Source: Spirochaetales bacterium (GTDB lineage Bacteria; Spirochaetota; Spirochaetia; Sphaerochaetales; Sphaerochaetaceae). From it: a stretch of DNA of 36,226 bases. Both the position numbers and the translations under genes were made by a program. Below are positions 23,982-32,929 of this stretch, one piece after another. Within the stretch, counting starts at the first letter, position 1. Each line of letters opens with the position of its first letter. The stretch spans positions 1 to 36,226 of the forward strand of contig JAAYDK010000040.1 in assembly GCA_012729295.1 (NCBI GenBank), given 5' to 3'. The notes beneath the pieces are model-generated. The model saw only the letters and a program-made list of their open reading frames with translations. It was not told where the DNA came from and searched no databases.

Positions 23982-25334
23982 ATGATACCCTATCTGCCCC
24001 ATACCGAAGCCGAACGCGACCGAATGCTACAGGCAATCAAGGTCGCGTCGGTTGACGAGTTATTCGACGATATTCCGCAGGACGTTCGTGCTGATGCTGC
24101 GCTATTCGTTCAAAAAGGACTCAGCGAAGCCGAAACGCTGAGTCATGTTGTCGAGCTTGCCAAACTAAATAGAGCTTTAATTCCGTTTTTGGGAATGGGC
24201 TCGTACGATCGTATTATTCCGGCAGCTGTTGCCTCCCTTTCTTCGCTGCCGGCATTTGTCACCGCCTATACTCCGTACCAGCCTGAAATCTCGCAAGGGC
24301 TGCTACAGGCAATCTTTGAATATCAGACGATGATGTGCGAATTGACCGGCATGGACGTTTCTAACGCATCATTGTACGACGGGTGGTCGGCAGCAGCAGA
24401 AGCAGCTTCTATGATGCTTGCCTCCAAGCGTAAAAGCTCGACCGTACTGGTTTCGGATACCGTTCACCCGTTTATGATTGAGGTGTTGCAGACATGGGCG
24501 AAAGGAACCGATGTCTTGATCCGGATAATCAAGACTACCGGAGGCTCTTTTACGATTACATCGCTCGAAGGAACCCTGCAAGATTCGGTAGCAGGCCTTA
24601 TCGTTCAGAATCCGAACCGATATGGTATCGTTGAGGATTATAGCTCGCTTTCCGAACTTCTTCACCAGAACGGATGTCAATTGGCAATCAGCAGCGACCC
24701 TGTTTCGCTTGCCTTGTATAAATCGCAGGCTGAATGGGGTGCCGACATCGCATTTGGCGATACGCAGCCGTTGGGATTACCGATTTCATTTGGCGGTCCC
24801 TCCTGCGGATATCTTGCGGTTCGAAAAGAAATGATGCGCAAGATGCCCGGCCGAATTGTTGGCCAGAGTGTCGACAATCGCGGCAATCGCGCATTTGTCT
24901 TGACGCTGCAGGCACGCGAACAACATATCAAGCGTGAACGTGCGACCAGCAATATCTGCTCTAATCAAGCCCTTGCCGCGCTCACGACAACAATCCATCT
25001 TTCGTTAATCGGATGGGAAGGATTAGCTGAAGCAGCAAGACAAAGCATCGCTAAGGCAAAGTATCTGGCTGATGCGTTGACTTCTATCGGCGGTATGGAA
25101 CTTGCTTGGAAACAACCTTATTGGTGTGAATTTACCCTTCGTTTTTCCTCGAGAGAATTAATGGAACGTATGTTGGACAATCTCAAACAATCAGGAATAC
25201 TCGGAGGGGTACGTCTGGCCTGTCTTACCGGGAATCCGGATGATAACAACCTGCTGGTCGTTGCCGTTACCGAAAAACGGTCAAAGGCAGAACTTGATGC
25301 CTATATCGAGATCGCACGGAGGTCTGCATTATGA
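23982..25334 (+). CDS. gcvPA: Glycine dehydrogenase (decarboxylating) subunit 1
   Basis: This 450-residue protein is the N-terminal half of split P-protein. It starts MIPYLPHTEAERDRML, the usual opening of GcvPA, and has LIPFLGMGSYDRIIPA, YTPYQPEISQGLLQAIFEYQ, MTGMDVSNASLYDG-type residues (ELTGMDVSNASLYDGWSA) and FGGPSCGYLAV. The subunit has the PLP-enzyme fold but lacks the cofactor lysine, which is in subunit 2. AGGAGG is four bases before the ATG. It overlaps gcvPB by four bases (ATGA), ensuring equal synthesis of the two subunits. Confidence 0.95.
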   Translation: MIPYLPHTEAERDRMLQAIKVASVDELFDDIPQDVRADAALFVQKGLSEAETLSHVVELAKLNRALIPFLGMGSYDRIIPAAVASLSSLPAFVTAYTPYQPEISQGLLQAIFEYQTMMCELTGMDVSNASLYDGWSAAAEAASMMLASKRKSSTVLVSDTVHPFMIEVLQTWAKGTDVLIRIIKTTGGSFTITSLEGTLQDSVAGLIVQNPNRYGIVEDYSSLSELLHQNGCQLAISSDPVSLALYKSQAEWGADIAFGDTQPLGLPISFGGPSCGYLAVRKEMMRKMPGRIVGQSVDNRGNRAFVLTLQAREQHIKRERATSNICSNQALAALTTTIHLSLIGWEGLAEAARQSIAKAKYLADALTSIGGMELAWKQPYWCEFTLRFSSRELMERMLDNLKQSGILGGVRLACLTGNPDDNNLLVVAVTEKRSKAELDAYIEIARRSAL

Positions 25335-26788
25335 TTGAACCATTAGTTTTCGAATTATCGCGTTGTGCCAGACGCGGTTACGACTATCCCTCGTGCGACG
25401 TTCCTCAAGTTGATGTTCCTGTTGCTTTAAAGCGTATGAAGGCGGCAGCTCTGCCCGAGTTGTCCGAGCTCGACGTAGTTAGACATTTTTCCCGGCTTTC
25501 CAATAGAACCTTTGGAGTCGACTACGGAGTATATCCGCTTGGTTCGTGTACGATGAAGTACAATCCGAAGATAAACGAAAAGACTGCTTCGCTGGAAGCT
25601 TTTACCCATATTCATCCGTTACAGGATTCCGATACGGTTCAGGGCGCCTTGAAACTGATGTACCGATTGTTGGAAGCACTTTCGACTGTGACGGGAATGA
25701 GCTGGGGGTCGCTTCAGCCGTCAGCTGGAGCCCATGGTGAATATACCGGGTTGAAAATCATCAAGGCCTATCATCTGGCAAATAATCAGGGACATAGAAA
25801 CCGAGTAATCGTTCCTGTCTCGGCCCACGGAACGAATCCTGCTTCGGCTGCTCTCAACGGATTCGAAATCGTTGAAGTCGCTACCGATGAACGCGGCCTG
25901 ATCGATCTGACTTCCCTAGACGCATTACTCGACGATCGGATAGCTGCAATTATGTTGACGAATCCAAATACGCTGGGATTATTTGAGCGCGATATCGTCC
26001 TCATCGCAAATAAGGTGCATCAGGCCGGTGGATTGCTCTATTACGATGGCGCAAATCTGAATGCGATTATGGGGATGGCAAGACCGAAAGATATGGGATT
26101 TGACGTAGTCCATCTGAATCTCCATAAAACGTTCAGCACGCCTCACGGCGGCGGTGGTCCCGGTGCCGGTCCCGTACTGGTTTCAAAACCGCTTGTTCCC
26201 TACCTGCCGAAACCCGATATTGTATGTGTCGACGGCACATATCGATTCGATTGGGACAGCAGCCTTTCAATCGGCAAGGTAGCCGGATTCTGGGGGAATT
26301 TTTTAGTTTTGGTTCGAGCCTACACATATATTGTCCGCATGGGTTTACACGGATTGCGGGAAGCTTCGCGGCATGCCGTACTGAACGCAAATTACCTATT
26401 GGCAAAGCTCGAAGACCTTTTAGATCATCCGTACGGAAATTTCTGCATGCACGAATTCGTACTATCTGCTCAATCGCTGAAAGACGAAACCGGAGTTTCA
26501 GCGTTGGACATTGCCAAAGGCCTGCTTGATTGCAATTATCACCCGCCTACGATCTATTTCCCCCTCATCGTTCACGAGGCGATGATGTTCGAGCCCACAG
26601 AATCCGAATCGATGGAAAATCTCGATATACTCGCAGATACCCTAAGGATGCTTATACAGACTGCCCGCACCGATGTGGCTGTGCTTAAGAGAGCCCCCGA
26701 GCATACCGTGATAGGTAGGGTAGACGAAGTACTTGCAGCAAAATCGCCTGTATTACGCTATGTGCGTAAAGAGACAACTGAAGGTTGA
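25331..26788 (+). CDS. gcvPB: Glycine dehydrogenase (decarboxylating) subunit 2
   Basis: This 485-residue protein is the catalytic half of split P-protein and decarboxylates glycine, passing aminomethyl to lipoyl-GcvH. Visible are YGVYPLGSCTMKYNPK (66-80), SLQPSAGAHGEYTG, SAHGTNPASAA, NPNTLGLFE, YYDGANLNAIMG, and the PLP lysine Lys266 in HLNLHKTFSTPHGGGGPG. Glycine-rich phosphate-binding residues follow at once. It is coupled to gcvPA by overlap and seven bases separate its stop from the next gene. All key residues are present. Confidence 0.95.
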   Translation: MIEPLVFELSRCARRGYDYPSCDVPQVDVPVALKRMKAAALPELSELDVVRHFSRLSNRTFGVDYGVYPLGSCTMKYNPKINEKTASLEAFTHIHPLQDSDTVQGALKLMYRLLEALSTVTGMSWGSLQPSAGAHGEYTGLKIIKAYHLANNQGHRNRVIVPVSAHGTNPASAALNGFEIVEVATDERGLIDLTSLDALLDDRIAAIMLTNPNTLGLFERDIVLIANKVHQAGGLLYYDGANLNAIMGMARPKDMGFDVVHLNLHKTFSTPHGGGGPGAGPVLVSKPLVPYLPKPDIVCVDGTYRFDWDSSLSIGKVAGFWGNFLVLVRAYTYIVRMGLHGLREASRHAVLNANYLLAKLEDLLDHPYGNFCMHEFVLSAQSLKDETGVSALDIAKGLLDCNYHPPTIYFPLIVHEAMMFEPTESESMENLDILADTLRMLIQTARTDVAVLKRAPEHTVIGRVDEVLAAKSPVLRYVRKETTEG

Positions 26789-26795
26789 GGATTCT

Positions 26796-28730
26796 ATGGA
26801 AACAAAACGCGCTAATGTTGCGGTCATCGGGTCGGGTCTTGCGGCGTTAAGCGCAGCAGCATTATTGGCAAAACGAAGTCTCAAGACAATCGTAGTCGAA
26901 CAGCACTATCAACCGGGCGGCTCGTGCGGGGCTTTCAGGCGAGACGGGAGGACGATCGACCAGGGAACCAGTATGTTTTTCGGCTTTGGAGAACTCGGAT
27001 TTAATCCTCACCGTTTTTTGATGAACGAACTGGCCGAACCGATTGCCTTGATAAAGCACCGACAGCTTTATCGCCTGAATTATGCCGGCTTTCCAATTGA
27101 GTTTCATCGCGATATCGATGCTTACCTAAAAGTCTTAGGCTCATTATTTCCCGAAGATATCGACGGAATACGAGCATTTTATGAATACATCGGAGATTTG
27201 TACCACCATGTCATTGCTTCCGACCCGATTTGTGTTGCGCCTTCCGAGATTTCTCCAAAAGCCGGTGCAAAACGCTTTTTCCGGCATCCGATCCGGAATA
27301 TCAAGCTGTTAAGGCTTCTTGACACGAGTGCGGGTGAAGTCATGCGTCGTTTCGTTTCTTCTGAGCGGGTTATCGGATTTTTCAACAAGCTGACCAGCAC
27401 ATACTGCTATACGACACTGGATGAGACTCCTGCCATATTAGCCATTACGATGTTTATGGAAAACCATACCGGAGGCAGCTATTATCCTTTAGGCAGTTCG
27501 CAGCAGTTGCCAGGGAAACTGGAAAAATCGCTTGAAGCGAACGGCGGTACCATATGCTATGGATATAAGGCTGTCGGGCTGCAGTTCAAAAACGGTCAGC
27601 CTTGTGCAGTCAGATGTGAAACGCCGAACGGCGAAGTGCTCATCGAGGCCGACGACATTGTGTACGGCGGTACTTTGCAGAACATGCACAACCAATTGAT
27701 TCCAGTCGAATATCGCGATTCGAAACTTGTCGAACAGACAAACAGTCTTGCCATGACCTATCCGAGTGTCGTGCTGTATTGCATCGTTGATTCTTCGGTT
27801 TTACCTGAAGGAACGCTCCCAATCGAAATGATGGCAGACAATCCCTTAGCTTTGGACGAGAAAGAAGTCACCATGTATGCGTTTTCGCTCGCCGATCCTT
27901 CAATCTGCCATCAGAACGAGCATGTCGTGATCGCCATAGGGCCTTCATTGCAGCCGTGGCCGAATCCGAGCGATTCCGATTATCAAAGCGATTCTTACAA
28001 AGAGCGGAAGGCTCAGGAACAATCACGCCTGATTGAAGTTCTCGAATCGCACTATCCGGGATTCTCAAAGGCTGTCATTCACGCTGAGGTGGCAACGCCC
28101 TCGACGATCGAGCGTTATACCATGAAAGAGCACGGATGTGTTGCAGGACCGAAACAGATGATAGGTCAGCATCTGCTTCACCGTCAGCATGCGGCAGGAC
28201 AATGGCCTTCGCTCTATTACTGCGGAGAAGGAACCGTTATGGGAACCGGGAGCCCTGCGGTAACCATTAGCGGGATAAGCGCAGCAAATATGGTACTTCG
28301 CCGGCATCATATGCAGGAATACGAATTCAATCCGAAAACTCCGAATGTCGTACAGATTATTGACGAACACGCTTTGCCGGTTCGGATGCGGGACAAGAGA
28401 GTTCTTCCGTCGCTCAATATGATAGAAGATCCTCGGGCAATCGAATTACACGATGCCGCCAGTGCCTGCCAATGGTGCGAGAAAGCAACTTGTTTTGAAA
28501 TATGTCCTTCAAAGATCGATATCAGGGGAATCATGCGAAGATTGGAGTGCGGTAATGTAAACGGGGCGAAACGATTGCTGGCTCAGCATGTAGATGCTGC
28601 AACCGGCCGCCTCGTATGCGAAACCTGCAGCGCACCGTGCCAAGGTGCCTGCCTGCGCAAGATATTTGACCATCAATCCGTCGAGATCCGATCGACTCTG
28701 ATTGCTCTTCAATCTACGGTATTCGCTTAA
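26796..28730 (+). CDS. CrtI-like FAD oxidoreductase fused to a C-terminal Fe-S domain
   Basis: This 644-residue protein has two parts. Residues 1 to about 530 are a flavin amine-oxidase/phytoene-desaturase-like domain: dinucleotide fold VAVIGSGLAALSAAALLAKR (8-27), then VVEQHYQPGGSCGAF, and a closing YYCGEGTVMGTGSPAVTISG flavin-binding segment. Residues 555-640 hold eight cysteines in two groups, CxxCx4Cx3CP (558, 561, 566, 570) and CxxCx3Cx3C (608, 611, 615, 619), like the two [4Fe-4S] site domain at the N-terminus of GltD and dihydropyrimidine dehydrogenase, but here at the C-terminus. The ATG at 26796 has GAGG close before it and follows gcvPB by seven bases. The reaction is unknown; electron transfer linked to glycine metabolism is a guess. 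Confidence 0.82.
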   Translation: METKRANVAVIGSGLAALSAAALLAKRSLKTIVVEQHYQPGGSCGAFRRDGRTIDQGTSMFFGFGELGFNPHRFLMNELAEPIALIKHRQLYRLNYAGFPIEFHRDIDAYLKVLGSLFPEDIDGIRAFYEYIGDLYHHVIASDPICVAPSEISPKAGAKRFFRHPIRNIKLLRLLDTSAGEVMRRFVSSERVIGFFNKLTSTYCYTTLDETPAILAITMFMENHTGGSYYPLGSSQQLPGKLEKSLEANGGTICYGYKAVGLQFKNGQPCAVRCETPNGEVLIEADDIVYGGTLQNMHNQLIPVEYRDSKLVEQTNSLAMTYPSVVLYCIVDSSVLPEGTLPIEMMADNPLALDEKEVTMYAFSLADPSICHQNEHVVIAIGPSLQPWPNPSDSDYQSDSYKERKAQEQSRLIEVLESHYPGFSKAVIHAEVATPSTIERYTMKEHGCVAGPKQMIGQHLLHRQHAAGQWPSLYYCGEGTVMGTGSPAVTISGISAANMVLRRHHMQEYEFNPKTPNVVQIIDEHALPVRMRDKRVLPSLNMIEDPRAIELHDAASACQWCEKATCFEICPSKIDIRGIMRRLECGNVNGAKRLLAQHVDAATGRLVCETCSAPCQGACLRKIFDHQSVEIRSTLIALQSTVFA

Positions 28731-29995
28731 GGTGCCTTCGGTGTATCGAGGATTCCGATAAACAGCGGCAGTTGGGTTTCCTGATCCAGGATTCCATAGA
28801 AAAATGGACGGTCGAATACGATTTTCCGAATTTGTTGTGGAGCCATTGCGGTGGCCTTCATCACCACAGAAGTGACGGCCGCTGCTTCTGTTCCCTCTTC
28901 GTCAACCTGGATGAAGGTTTTATGTTTCACGTCGCTGATGAACAAGTCTTTTGTTCCGGCAGCACTCATCAACGAGAAATCGGCCTTATCGGCTTTGAAC
29001 GCTATATCCATACCCATTGCTGCTAAATCGGCTAACAGACTGTCTTCGTACAAAGCTTTAAACTTCGGTAGAGCAAGCTCGACTTCGCTCGCTCTGCGTT
29101 CGACCGATTGCACAAGTAACGAGAACAGTATTTGTGGTTGCTGTCGATTCAGCCATGATCGCACATCGGTGTTTTTATCGGGCATTATGGCGAAGAACCA
29201 AAATCTGCGGCCGTTATAGGGGAGCATGATACCCTGAGCCCCGTCGTGTTCGAGCCATTGCATGTTGCGAGTCGAGTTAAGAAATGCAGTCGTCCGATCA
29301 CCTGAAGGCGTGTGGAATATTCGGTCGCTGGTTCTCTTTGTCTCGAACGGATCTTCCCACAAAGATTTGAAATAACTGGCATTTATCAGAATCATCAGCA
29401 TATCTGCCGATGTCTGATCGATAATGGAATCTATTTTTCCTTTCGTGGCATCGGAAACCCAATCGTTTATGCTTTTCGCAGCGGCAAGACCGGCGAAATT
29501 CAAAGCTTTCGCGGCAGCTTTGTAAAAGTCGGCATTCGATTGTAAAAATCCCTGGGCTACCTGATAATCCTGCTGAATCCAGATTGAATTGGCTATTTCC
29601 AAAACAGTGTTCTTCTCTTTAGTCTCCAGAGTGTTGAGCCATATTGCCGCCGTACGGTTGATTTCATCCATCGAGTTTCCATCAGAAAGGGTCGATAGCA
29701 TTGCCGATTTCGTTTCGTGTTGCGCACCGTTGGCGGTCATGGCAAGAGCAAGATACACCGATAAGGGAGAAACCATAATATTTTCCGGCTGGCGGGCACT
29801 TGTCGATTGCAGCAGCTTGAGCGAGAAACGATAATAACCTTCCAGTACGGGCGTATCGGGCTTGCCGATGTCGACAGTTTTTGAAGCTTTGACTGAACGC
29901 ATGAGATCCTCCGATTGCTGCTCGCTTAGTGCGGCACTAAAGCAGAAGGAACCGACTAATAGTACGACTACGGTCAGTAGCAGGTTTTTATTCAT
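28727..29995 (-). CDS. Exported serpin (serine protease inhibitor)
   Basis: This 422-residue protein has a signal peptide (MNKNLLLTVVVLLVGSFCFSA) and a complete serpin fold: NIMVSPLSVYLALAMTANGA (72-91), LEIANSIWIQ, INDWVSDATKGKI, LILINASYFKSLWEDPF-like strand, and the end FDRPFFYGI then PLFIGIL. The reactive-loop hinge EEGTEAAAVTS (366-376) has the small residues needed for loop insertion, so an inhibitory serpin is predicted. Counting from the hinge puts P1 near Thr380, but the loop is about four residues longer than in alpha-1-antitrypsin, so P1 is uncertain. GGAGG is nine bases before the ATG. Its stop overlaps that of the convergent flavoprotein gene. It probably protects the cell envelope from proteases. 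Confidence 0.92.
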   Translation of the reverse strand: MNKNLLLTVVVLLVGSFCFSAALSEQQSEDLMRSVKASKTVDIGKPDTPVLEGYYRFSLKLLQSTSARQPENIMVSPLSVYLALAMTANGAQHETKSAMLSTLSDGNSMDEINRTAAIWLNTLETKEKNTVLEIANSIWIQQDYQVAQGFLQSNADFYKAAAKALNFAGLAAAKSINDWVSDATKGKIDSIIDQTSADMLMILINASYFKSLWEDPFETKRTSDRIFHTPSGDRTTAFLNSTRNMQWLEHDGAQGIMLPYNGRRFWFFAIMPDKNTDVRSWLNRQQPQILFSLLVQSVERRASEVELALPKFKALYEDSLLADLAAMGMDIAFKADKADFSLMSAAGTKDLFISDVKHKTFIQVDEEGTEAAAVTSVVMKATAMAPQQIRKIVFDRPFFYGILDQETQLPLFIGILDTPKAP

Positions 29996-30071
29996 CAGAT
30001 AATTCCTCCAAACGCATTCTTCATAAAGGAATTATAGTCCTGTCATATTCTGCAGCGCAATAAGATTTGGA

Positions 30072-30100
30072 TTGTCAACGCTCTGCTTCGATAGTATCCT
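30072..30100 (+). promoter_or_regulatory. Promoter giving a leaderless hydantoinase mRNA
   Basis: TTGTCA (30072-30077) and TATCCT (30095-30100) with a 17-base spacer. The -10 box ends seven bases before the ATG at 30108, so transcription should begin at or next to the start codon. Confidence 0.6.
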
Positions 30101-30107
30101 GTCACAC

Positions 30108-31496
30108 ATGAGCAATATATTGATCAAAGACGGACTACTAGTCGAATCTTCTCGTTCGTGGCACGCAGATTTGTTGATTGAAGGTGAATCGATCAGCCGA
30201 ATCGATTCGATAATTCCGGATTCCGAGCTTCCTGCCGATACGGAGGTAATCAACGCAGAACATCTCTGTGTCCTGCCCGGTCTCATCGATGCCCATACCC
30301 ATTACCATTTAGTATCGCGGGGGACTGTAACCGCCGATAGTTTTGTGCAGGGCAGCAAAGCTGCGGCGTTTGGTGGAGTAACGACAGTCATAGACTTCGC
30401 CGACCACGACAAAAACCGTCCGTTGGCAGAATCGGCCAGAGAGCGTATCGGTGCCATGCAAAACCAGATGGCCATCGATTTTTCCCTGCATCAAGGAGTA
30501 TACGGCGTTCCCGCAACTTTAGAAAAAGAACTTGCAAGCGTAAAAGCGTTGGGCATTAGTGCAATCAAGATTTTTACTACGTATAAGAATGTCGGATATC
30601 TGATCGAGTCTGAAAAGCTCGAGCGTCTGTTTAAAGCATGTAAAGCGCTCAATCTGCTGGTAACGGCACATTGTGAAGACGATGAGTATCTTGAATCGGT
30701 TGCACATAGTCGCTCTTGGACATATTCTGCAGTCGATCATGCAGACTTACGGCCTGCCGAAGCCGAATACCGCGCGATACGCAAGCTCGGTTCTCTTGCC
30801 TTAAAAGTCGGTATCCCCCTCTATATCGTACATATTTCCTCGGCGCTCGGTATGCAAGCAGTCCGCCAGTTGCGAGCCGAAGGCGCAACCATCATTGCTG
30901 AAACAACTCCTCATTATCTATTGCTCGACAGAAGGCGTTTGGAAGGGGACAGCGGAGCGCTGTATGTCATGACTCCGCCGTTACGAACACGCAAAGATAG
31001 TATCGCGCTGCAGGATGCATTAGTCGCACGCGAGATACAAGTCGTAGCTACAGACCACTGCTCCTTTACCGCCGAACAGAAGTTGTCTTCGCAAGACTGC
31101 CGCACCATCTATCCGGGTATCCCAGGAACCGAAGAGATGCTTCCTTTGATTTTTACCTTTGCGGTAGCTTCGGGAAGAATGTCGCTTTCTCAAATGGTAC
31201 GGCTGCTTTCAACCGGCCCGGCCCGTGCGTTCGGTTTGTATCCTCGTAAAGGATCGCTGCAAGTCGGTACCGATGCCGATATCGTGCTGTTCGATCCTGA
31301 AGTCGTTTGGACCATAGACAGTCATACCATACATAGCGCATCGGGATATTCGCCCTATGAAGGGTCCAGAGTTATGGGAAAGGCAGAAATGACTTTCTTA
31401 CGCGGTCGGTTAGTCATGGGCGACGGAGTCTATCTGGGAAGGCCCGGAGACGGTCGCTTTGTAACAATGAATTCGTCGAATGCGTATGGAGTTTGA
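30108..31496 (+). CDS. Hydantoinase/dihydropyrimidinase-type amidohydrolase
   Basis: This 462-residue metal-dependent cyclic amidase has the full dinuclear site: His63 and His65 in DAHTHYH, the lysine to be carboxylated Lys154 in AIKIFTTYK, His188 in TAHCEDD, His242 in IVHISS and Asp316 in VATDHCSF. Tyr159 is the usual substrate-binding tyrosine of D-hydantoinases, and the C-terminal beta-domain begins near GTDADIVLFDPE. It hydrolyses dihydropyrimidines, hydantoins or related ring amides; dihydroorotase is less likely given the KIFTTYK context. The ATG at 30108 is chosen because upstream codons overlap the promoter. There is no Shine-Dalgarno. It overlaps the next gene. Confidence 0.88.
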   Translation: MSNILIKDGLLVESSRSWHADLLIEGESISRIDSIIPDSELPADTEVINAEHLCVLPGLIDAHTHYHLVSRGTVTADSFVQGSKAAAFGGVTTVIDFADHDKNRPLAESARERIGAMQNQMAIDFSLHQGVYGVPATLEKELASVKALGISAIKIFTTYKNVGYLIESEKLERLFKACKALNLLVTAHCEDDEYLESVAHSRSWTYSAVDHADLRPAEAEYRAIRKLGSLALKVGIPLYIVHISSALGMQAVRQLRAEGATIIAETTPHYLLLDRRRLEGDSGALYVMTPPLRTRKDSIALQDALVAREIQVVATDHCSFTAEQKLSSQDCRTIYPGIPGTEEMLPLIFTFAVASGRMSLSQMVRLLSTGPARAFGLYPRKGSLQVGTDADIVLFDPEVVWTIDSHTIHSASGYSPYEGSRVMGKAEMTFLRGRLVMGDGVYLGRPGDGRFVTMNSSNAYGV

Positions 31497-32091
31497 ACAA
31501 GTTGCAGATATATCGCTGATAGTCGAACTGTGCTTGCTTACGGCTATACGAACATACTATAAAACCAAATACTCGCGAGTTCTGAGCTTTCGAGCACTTC
31601 ATTACGAACCGCGTCTTCTGGTGATGTTGAGGTGGCTGCTTGGATCGGCATTACTTGCTCTGCTTGTCGCTATTCTTTGGAGGAAAGCAGATTCTCCGGT
31701 CGGAACACTGACCTTGACCCCGGTAGTTCGAATCATCGGAGCCTTCGGTGGGTTATCGGCGCTGATGCTGATACGTGCAGCGCATCATGCCTTGGGCCCG
31801 GCATTTTCCACTACGGTCGATACCGAACACGTGCAAAATATCATAACAGACGGTTGCTATCGGTGGATCAGACATCCGATGTATGCAGGTTATCTGCTTT
31901 TATTCCTACATCTTGGACTGCTATCTGCAAACTGGCTGTTTGCGCTTTTAGGTATTGCAATCATCCTATCGCTTGTTATCATTCGTGCACCGTATGAAGA
32001 GCAGGCATTGCTGATGAAATTCCCGATTGAATACGGATCGTATATGAAAACGACCGGAGCTCTTTTCCCGAGAATTTTCAAGCAACGGTAA
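31480..32091 (+). CDS. ICMT/PEMT-like membrane methyltransferase family protein
   Basis: This 203-residue protein has about four to five membrane segments and the C-terminal signature of isoprenylcysteine carboxyl methyltransferase-like proteins: ITDGCYRWIRHPMYAGYLLL, then APYEEQALLMKFPIEYGSYM, with the RHPMY and EEQ...Y residues that bind S-adenosylmethionine in the family. The bacterial substrate is not known. The start is the ATG at 31480 (or 31486), both within the end of the hydantoinase gene (17-base overlap), with no strong ribosome site, so translation is probably coupled. It ends three bases before the convergent SDR gene stop. Confidence 0.8.
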   Translation: MRMEFEQVADISLIVELCLLTAIRTYYKTKYSRVLSFRALHYEPRLLVMLRWLLGSALLALLVAILWRKADSPVGTLTLTPVVRIIGAFGGLSALMLIRAAHHALGPAFSTTVDTEHVQNIITDGCYRWIRHPMYAGYLLLFLHLGLLSANWLFALLGIAIILSLVIIRAPYEEQALLMKFPIEYGSYMKTTGALFPRIFKQR

Positions 32092-32094
32092 GTT

Positions 32095-32925
32095 TCATCT
32101 TGCATAGAGCTTCGCGATAATGAATTCTGCCAACCGGTCCGGAACGATACGTTTGGCAAACAATATCATTTTTGAAGAGAATCCTACTGCTACGCGTACC
32201 GGAGGATGAAGTTTTTTCGACAATCGAAGGGCAACTGCCGCCGCCAGCTTCGGATCTGCTCCGTGCTGCTCGTCTTGTTCCATTTTCTTGATCGAGCGTT
32301 TTCCTTGCACCAGATAAGGAGAATCGTCCGGAAAGGCAAGTGTTCTTTGAGAGGTGAATTTTGTTTTTGTATCACCAGGTTCGATAATCGACGCCCTGAT
32401 GCCCAGCGGTCTGCCCTCTATGCGAAGTGCTTCTACATATGCTTCCAGAGCATACTTTGACGAACTGTAATGACTTTGGAAGGGAATGCTGATTTTCCCT
32501 GCGACAGAACCGGTAACCAATACGAGCATGTTCTTTCGATCTCTCGTTCTTTTCAACAGGCAGCGATTTACATTGAGAACACCGAAATAATTCGTTTTGA
32601 ACTGCTTTTCGACTTCTTCTGCCGGAGTATCTTCGGCAGCTCCTCCGATACCGTAGCCGGCACAATGGAGTACGATGCCGATTCCTTCACCGCTTGTGGC
32701 AACTGCTTCACTAAGAATGTTATCAATAGCCTTACAAACCGATTGCTCATCGGTAACATCCATGCGATGCATTCTGATGGCAACAGGAATGTTATCAGGC
32801 GGAGATCCGGAACGGGAGACTCCCCATACGTTAAAACCTGCTTCTGCAAACAATAAAGCCGAAGTGAGTCCGATTCCCGAACTCGCCCCTGTGATTAGTA
32901 TGTTTTTCCCGTACGGCAGTCTCAT
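32095..32925 (-). CDS. Short-chain dehydrogenase/reductase
   Basis: This 276-residue NAD(P)-dependent oxidoreductase has the nucleotide-binding TGASSGIG (12-19), CAGYGIGG in place of NAG, and the catalytic Ser140, Tyr153 and Lys157 (YSSSK, 153-157). An Arg at position 38 in the second strand loop (VSRSG) suggests NADPH preference. The C-terminal region with a hydrophobic end (MILFAKRIVPDRLAEFI) may touch the membrane. The substrate is unknown. It starts four bases after mscL on the same strand and ends against the ICMT-like gene. Confidence 0.87.
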   Translation of the reverse strand: MRLPYGKNILITGASSGIGLTSALLFAEAGFNVWGVSRSGSPPDNIPVAIRMHRMDVTDEQSVCKAIDNILSEAVATSGEGIGIVLHCAGYGIGGAAEDTPAEEVEKQFKTNYFGVLNVNRCLLKRTRDRKNMLVLVTGSVAGKISIPFQSHYSSSKYALEAYVEALRIEGRPLGIRASIIEPGDTKTKFTSQRTLAFPDDSPYLVQGKRSIKKMEQDEQHGADPKLAAAVALRLSKKLHPPVRVAVGFSSKMILFAKRIVPDRLAEFIIAKLYAR

Positions 32926-32929
32926 GTTC

